From assembly GCA_021767525.1 (NCBI GenBank), contig JAASTF010000001.1, positions 1 through 35,899 of the forward strand: a DNA stretch of 35,899 nt, in the 5' to 3' direction. The notes beneath the pieces are model-generated. The model worked only from the letters and a program-made list of their open reading frames with translations, was not told the DNA's origin and did not search any database. This document shows positions 33,816-35,899 of the stretch, piece by piece; the stretch's first letter is position 1; every line of letters begins with the position of its first letter. Source of the stretch: Paracoccaceae bacterium. GTDB taxonomy: Bacteria > Pseudomonadota > Alphaproteobacteria > Rhodobacterales > Rhodobacteraceae. Made by a program: the position numbers and the translations under genes.

Positions 33816-33866
33816 ACGCCCGCGCCGTGCGTCATTTTCCTCGGCACGGGGGGCGGTCTGTGCTAG

Positions 33867-33880
33867 TGATTTGCCAATCA
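33867..33880. promoter_or_regulatory. Small palindrome before the Crp-family gene
   Basis: TGATT-TGCC-AATCA is a perfect 5-bp inverted repeat with 4-base spacing, 19 bp upstream of the ATG at 33900. Its 14-bp size resembles Crp/Fnr-type operators (TTGAT-N4-ATCAA for Fnr), though the register differs by one base. Autoregulation is possible. A 5-bp dyad can occur by chance. Confidence 0.35.
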
Positions 33881-33899
33881 AATCAGATCGGTGGCGTAT

Positions 33900-34610
33900 A
33901 TGAACGGCGAGGCGGCTTCTGATGGCGATCTGCGCCGCATTTTGATCCGCGCCTTGGGCGATGATGCGCCCGAGGCCTTGTTCGGCACCGCCCGGCCCGT
34001 GCGCTTTGCCCGCGGGGCGACGATCTTTTCGATCGGCGATCCGGGCACCGGCGTGATCCTGATCGAAAGCGGACGGGTCGAGGTGTCGACCATGTCGGTC
34101 GCGGGGCGCAAATCGGTGCTGGCCCATATGGGCCCCGGCGCGCTTTTGGGCGATATCGCCGCCTTGGACGGGGGCGGTCGGTCAGCCGATGCGGTGGCCG
34201 CGACCGACGTGACCGGGCGGTTCCTGCCGCGCGAGACTTTGCTGAAGTTCATCGGCGCGCACCCGGCGCTGGCCCGCGCGATCATCGTCGAGCTGTGCCG
34301 AAAGGCGCGCAATGCCTCGGATATGTTCGTCACGCAAACCCTGCCCGAGGCCGAGGCGCGACTGGCGCGTGCCCTGTTATGCCTGTTCGATGGCTGGGGC
34401 ACCGCCGACAGCTACGGCGCGATCACCCTGACCGAACGGTTTTCGCAACAGGACCTGGGCGCCTTTTGCAGCCTCGCGCGCGAAAATGTCAGCCGTCAGA
34501 TCACCGCCTGGACCGCGCAGGGTATCCTGGCCAATCGCGACCGCCGGCTGGTTCTGCTGGACCGTGCGCGGCTGCAGGCTTTGGCCGAGGGCTGGACATC
34601 GCAGACCTAA
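33900..34610 (+). CDS. Crp/Fnr family transcriptional regulator
   Basis: This 236-residue regulator has a cyclic-nucleotide-binding beta-barrel (FARGATIFSIGDPGTGVILIESGRVEV...LLGDIAALDGGGRSADAVAA) and a C-terminal winged helix (LTERFSQQDLGAFCSLARENVSRQITAWTAQGIL). In the phosphate-binding cassette the usual Glu is Asp (D85) but Arg-Ser (R94-S95) is retained, so cNMP binding is plausible. There are no Fnr-type N-terminal cysteines for an iron-sulfur cluster. ATG 33900 is preferred to the in-frame GTG 33891 because GGTGG lies a suitable distance before the ATG. It follows the cyclase gene by 84 bp on the same strand and may sense that enzyme's product. Its TAA overlaps the convergent gene's stop. 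Confidence 0.9.
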   Translation: MNGEAASDGDLRRILIRALGDDAPEALFGTARPVRFARGATIFSIGDPGTGVILIESGRVEVSTMSVAGRKSVLAHMGPGALLGDIAALDGGGRSADAVAATDVTGRFLPRETLLKFIGAHPALARAIIVELCRKARNASDMFVTQTLPEAEARLARALLCLFDGWGTADSYGAITLTERFSQQDLGAFCSLARENVSRQITAWTAQGILANRDRRLVLLDRARLQALAEGWTSQT

Positions 34611-35899
34611 AAGGCGCACGGGCCTGCGTCGCTGCGCACCATGCGCAGCACGACCGAGCGTGCGAACAGCTCTTCCAGCGGGCTTTCGATGTCAGGGCTC
34701 AGCCCGGTTATACCCAGCAACGTGTCGCGGCGACGCTCGAAATCGGCCGTGTCGGTGAACCTGCCAAAGCGCGGCAGGAACGACTCAAGCGTACCGGCGG
34801 CGGCGCTGGCATCGATCAGTTGGGTCATCGGCGCATGGGTGCCATCTGCCAGCGTGACCAGGACGCGCGGCAGGGCTGCGGCATCCATCAATTCGCCCAG
34901 ACGCCGCATCGCGCCCAGCCGGCGCCCTTCGGCAAGGTAGTAATTCAACCGGTCTGGCGCGGCGGTGCCCGAGGGGCCATCCCAGGACGGGCTTGCCAGG
35001 CCGATCATGTCGATCTGAACAGTGGCGTTGCCCACCAGGCAGCTTTCCAGCGTCTCGGCGATCCGCGCGAAATAGCTGACACCGTCGGGTGTGACGACGG
35101 GATCGGTCAGGTTCGCCGTATCCGCTCCCCAGTCGAACGCGCCTTGCGGCGTTTCACCGCTGCGCACCGGCGTGGTGAAAAAGGGCAGGACAAGCGCGTT
35201 CTGCAGCCCTTGCACCGCCGCCTCGTCGCCCCCTGGCAGGGTGATCGATGTCTGAAAGATATGCGCATTGACACCGGCCGGCGCATCGCCGTCCGGCGGC
35301 ACCCGGATGGCGGGGGTCACGATCAGCGCGGCGGGTGCCGCGCCAGAAGGGACCGGCCACTGGCCCAGCGCCAGGCCCAGCGCCCCTTGCTGGGCGATCA
35401 GCGCTGACAACTTGTCATCGAGCAGCGTGACAAGCGCGGCCCCGCTGCGATCACCGGTAAGCTGCGCGGCAAGCGTCGCACCCAGCCGGGTGCCATCGGC
35501 CAGGGCAAGGCGCAATTCGCGCAATTCATGGATCAGACCGCCGGCGCCATCCGCCCCGTCGAAAAACGCCAGCATATGATCCGGCAAATCCAACCGGCTG
35601 GTGGCAGGACCGGCCCCGGCAAAGACGATTTCCAAAGCCTGCGCCATCGAGATATCGCCGCCCAAATGGCCGCGCACCGTGTTCAGCGCCGCCAGTATCG
35701 CGGCCACGTCGATCCGCGCCGGGTCGGGGTTGGACAGGGCGATCGCGATGCTTTGGCGCGCCTTAAGCATGATCGGGTCAGCCAGTCTTGGTGCGGGGGT
35801 CGCCCCGGCCATCACCGCCTGTGTCAGGATTTCAAGGCTTGTATGGCCCAGGTCCACCGTGACTGCCGCGGCCTGGCCCTGCCCGGCCTCCTTCTGCGC
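34607..35899 (-). CDS. Unrecognised protein, C-terminal part (runs off the right edge); possible OmpA-like segment
   Basis: The frame is open from the right edge to a TAG at 34607, giving at least 430 residues; a GTG at 35857 is in frame, but coding upstream of it looks continuous, so the true start is probably outside. I do not recognise the whole protein. A segment near codons 280-315 counted from that GTG (TVQIDMIGLASPSWDG...DRLNYYLAEGRRLGAMRRL) resembles the OmpA-type peptidoglycan-binding pattern (strand, then N-x2-L-A-x2-R-R helix). It lacks obvious transmembrane helices in the visible part. It converges on the Crp-family gene with a 3-bp overlap of stop codons. OmpA-like identity is a weak inference. 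Confidence 0.7.
   Translation of the reverse strand, partial: AQKEAGQGQAAAVTVDLGHTSLEILTQAVMAGATPAPRLADPIMLKARQSIAIALSNPDPARIDVAAILAALNTVRGHLGGDISMAQALEIVFAGAGPATSRLDLPDHMLAFFDGADGAGGLIHELRELRLALADGTRLGATLAAQLTGDRSGAALVTLLDDKLSALIAQQGALGLALGQWPVPSGAAPAALIVTPAIRVPPDGDAPAGVNAHIFQTSITLPGGDEAAVQGLQNALVLPFFTTPVRSGETPQGAFDWGADTANLTDPVVTPDGVSYFARIAETLESCLVGNATVQIDMIGLASPSWDGPSGTAAPDRLNYYLAEGRRLGAMRRLGELMDAAALPRVLVTLADGTHAPMTQLIDASAAAGTLESFLPRFGRFTDTADFERRRDTLLGITGLSPDIESPLEELFARSVVLRMVRSDAGPCAF

Noticed and set aside
33825..33849. Possible terminator after the cyclase/ATPase gene (CCGTGC / GCACGG)
   Set aside because: Only a 6-bp stem with a 13-base loop and no following T-run.

Overview
The window looks like chromosomal DNA from a Rhodobacteraceae (Roseobacter-clade) alphaproteobacterium. 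The evidence is uniformly high GC with strongly GC-biased third codon positions, many 4-bp start/stop overlaps, and a methylenetetrahydrofolate reductase next to a 'virulence factor'-domain protein, a pair I associate with one-carbon clusters of that family. This assignment is from memory and was not searched. Genes are dense, no gap exceeds 300 bp unless the small ORF at 2757-2963 is rejected, and I see no rRNA, tRNA, insertion sequence, CRISPR array or phage module.

Layout. (1) 1-676, minus: the end of a folate one-carbon unit that continues off the left edge. (2) 919-2760, plus: a Ppx/GppA phosphatase and rlmE, followed by a small convergent ORF and a class V PLP enzyme (3127-4371). (3) 8250-4375, minus: a fully overlapping four-gene operon (flavin monooxygenase, BASS-type transporter, NAD-dependent epimerase, SDR), divergent from a TetR regulator with a perfect 16-bp palindrome between them. 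(4) 14531-8982, minus: a complete family-5 (peptide/opine-type) ABC importer, with two GC hairpins between the binding-protein gene and the permease genes. (5) 14780-18966, plus: a HlyD/RND efflux pair ending in a strong bidirectional terminator.

(6) 19034-23691: a LysR-centred cluster (aldo/keto reductase, exported cyclophilin-like protein, LysR, exported carboxymuconolactone-decarboxylase-like protein, NADP oxidoreductase, cupin). Three copies of one motif, CATGA-N6-CTCAT, a T-N11-A LysR box, sit in front of its transcription units. I read this as a local LysR regulon. (7) 24866-23940, minus: an isolated BKACE (3-keto-5-aminohexanoate cleavage family) enzyme.

(8) 25161-34610, plus: the most unusual locus. 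A calcineurin-type metallophosphoesterase overlaps a 1393-residue fusion of a cholesterol-oxidase-like GMC oxidoreductase and an alpha/beta hydrolase with an apparent Cys nucleophile. That gene overlaps a class III nucleotide cyclase/AAA ATPase/TPR gene, which is followed by a Crp-family regulator. The cyclase gene carries one in-frame amber codon between its Walker A and Walker B motifs. A nucleotide cyclase, a phosphoesterase and a Crp-type receptor in one array suggest that lipid or sterol-like redox/hydrolysis is tied to cyclic-nucleotide signalling, but this is inference. (9) 34607-35899, minus: an unrecognised protein cut by the right edge, with a possible OmpA-like segment.
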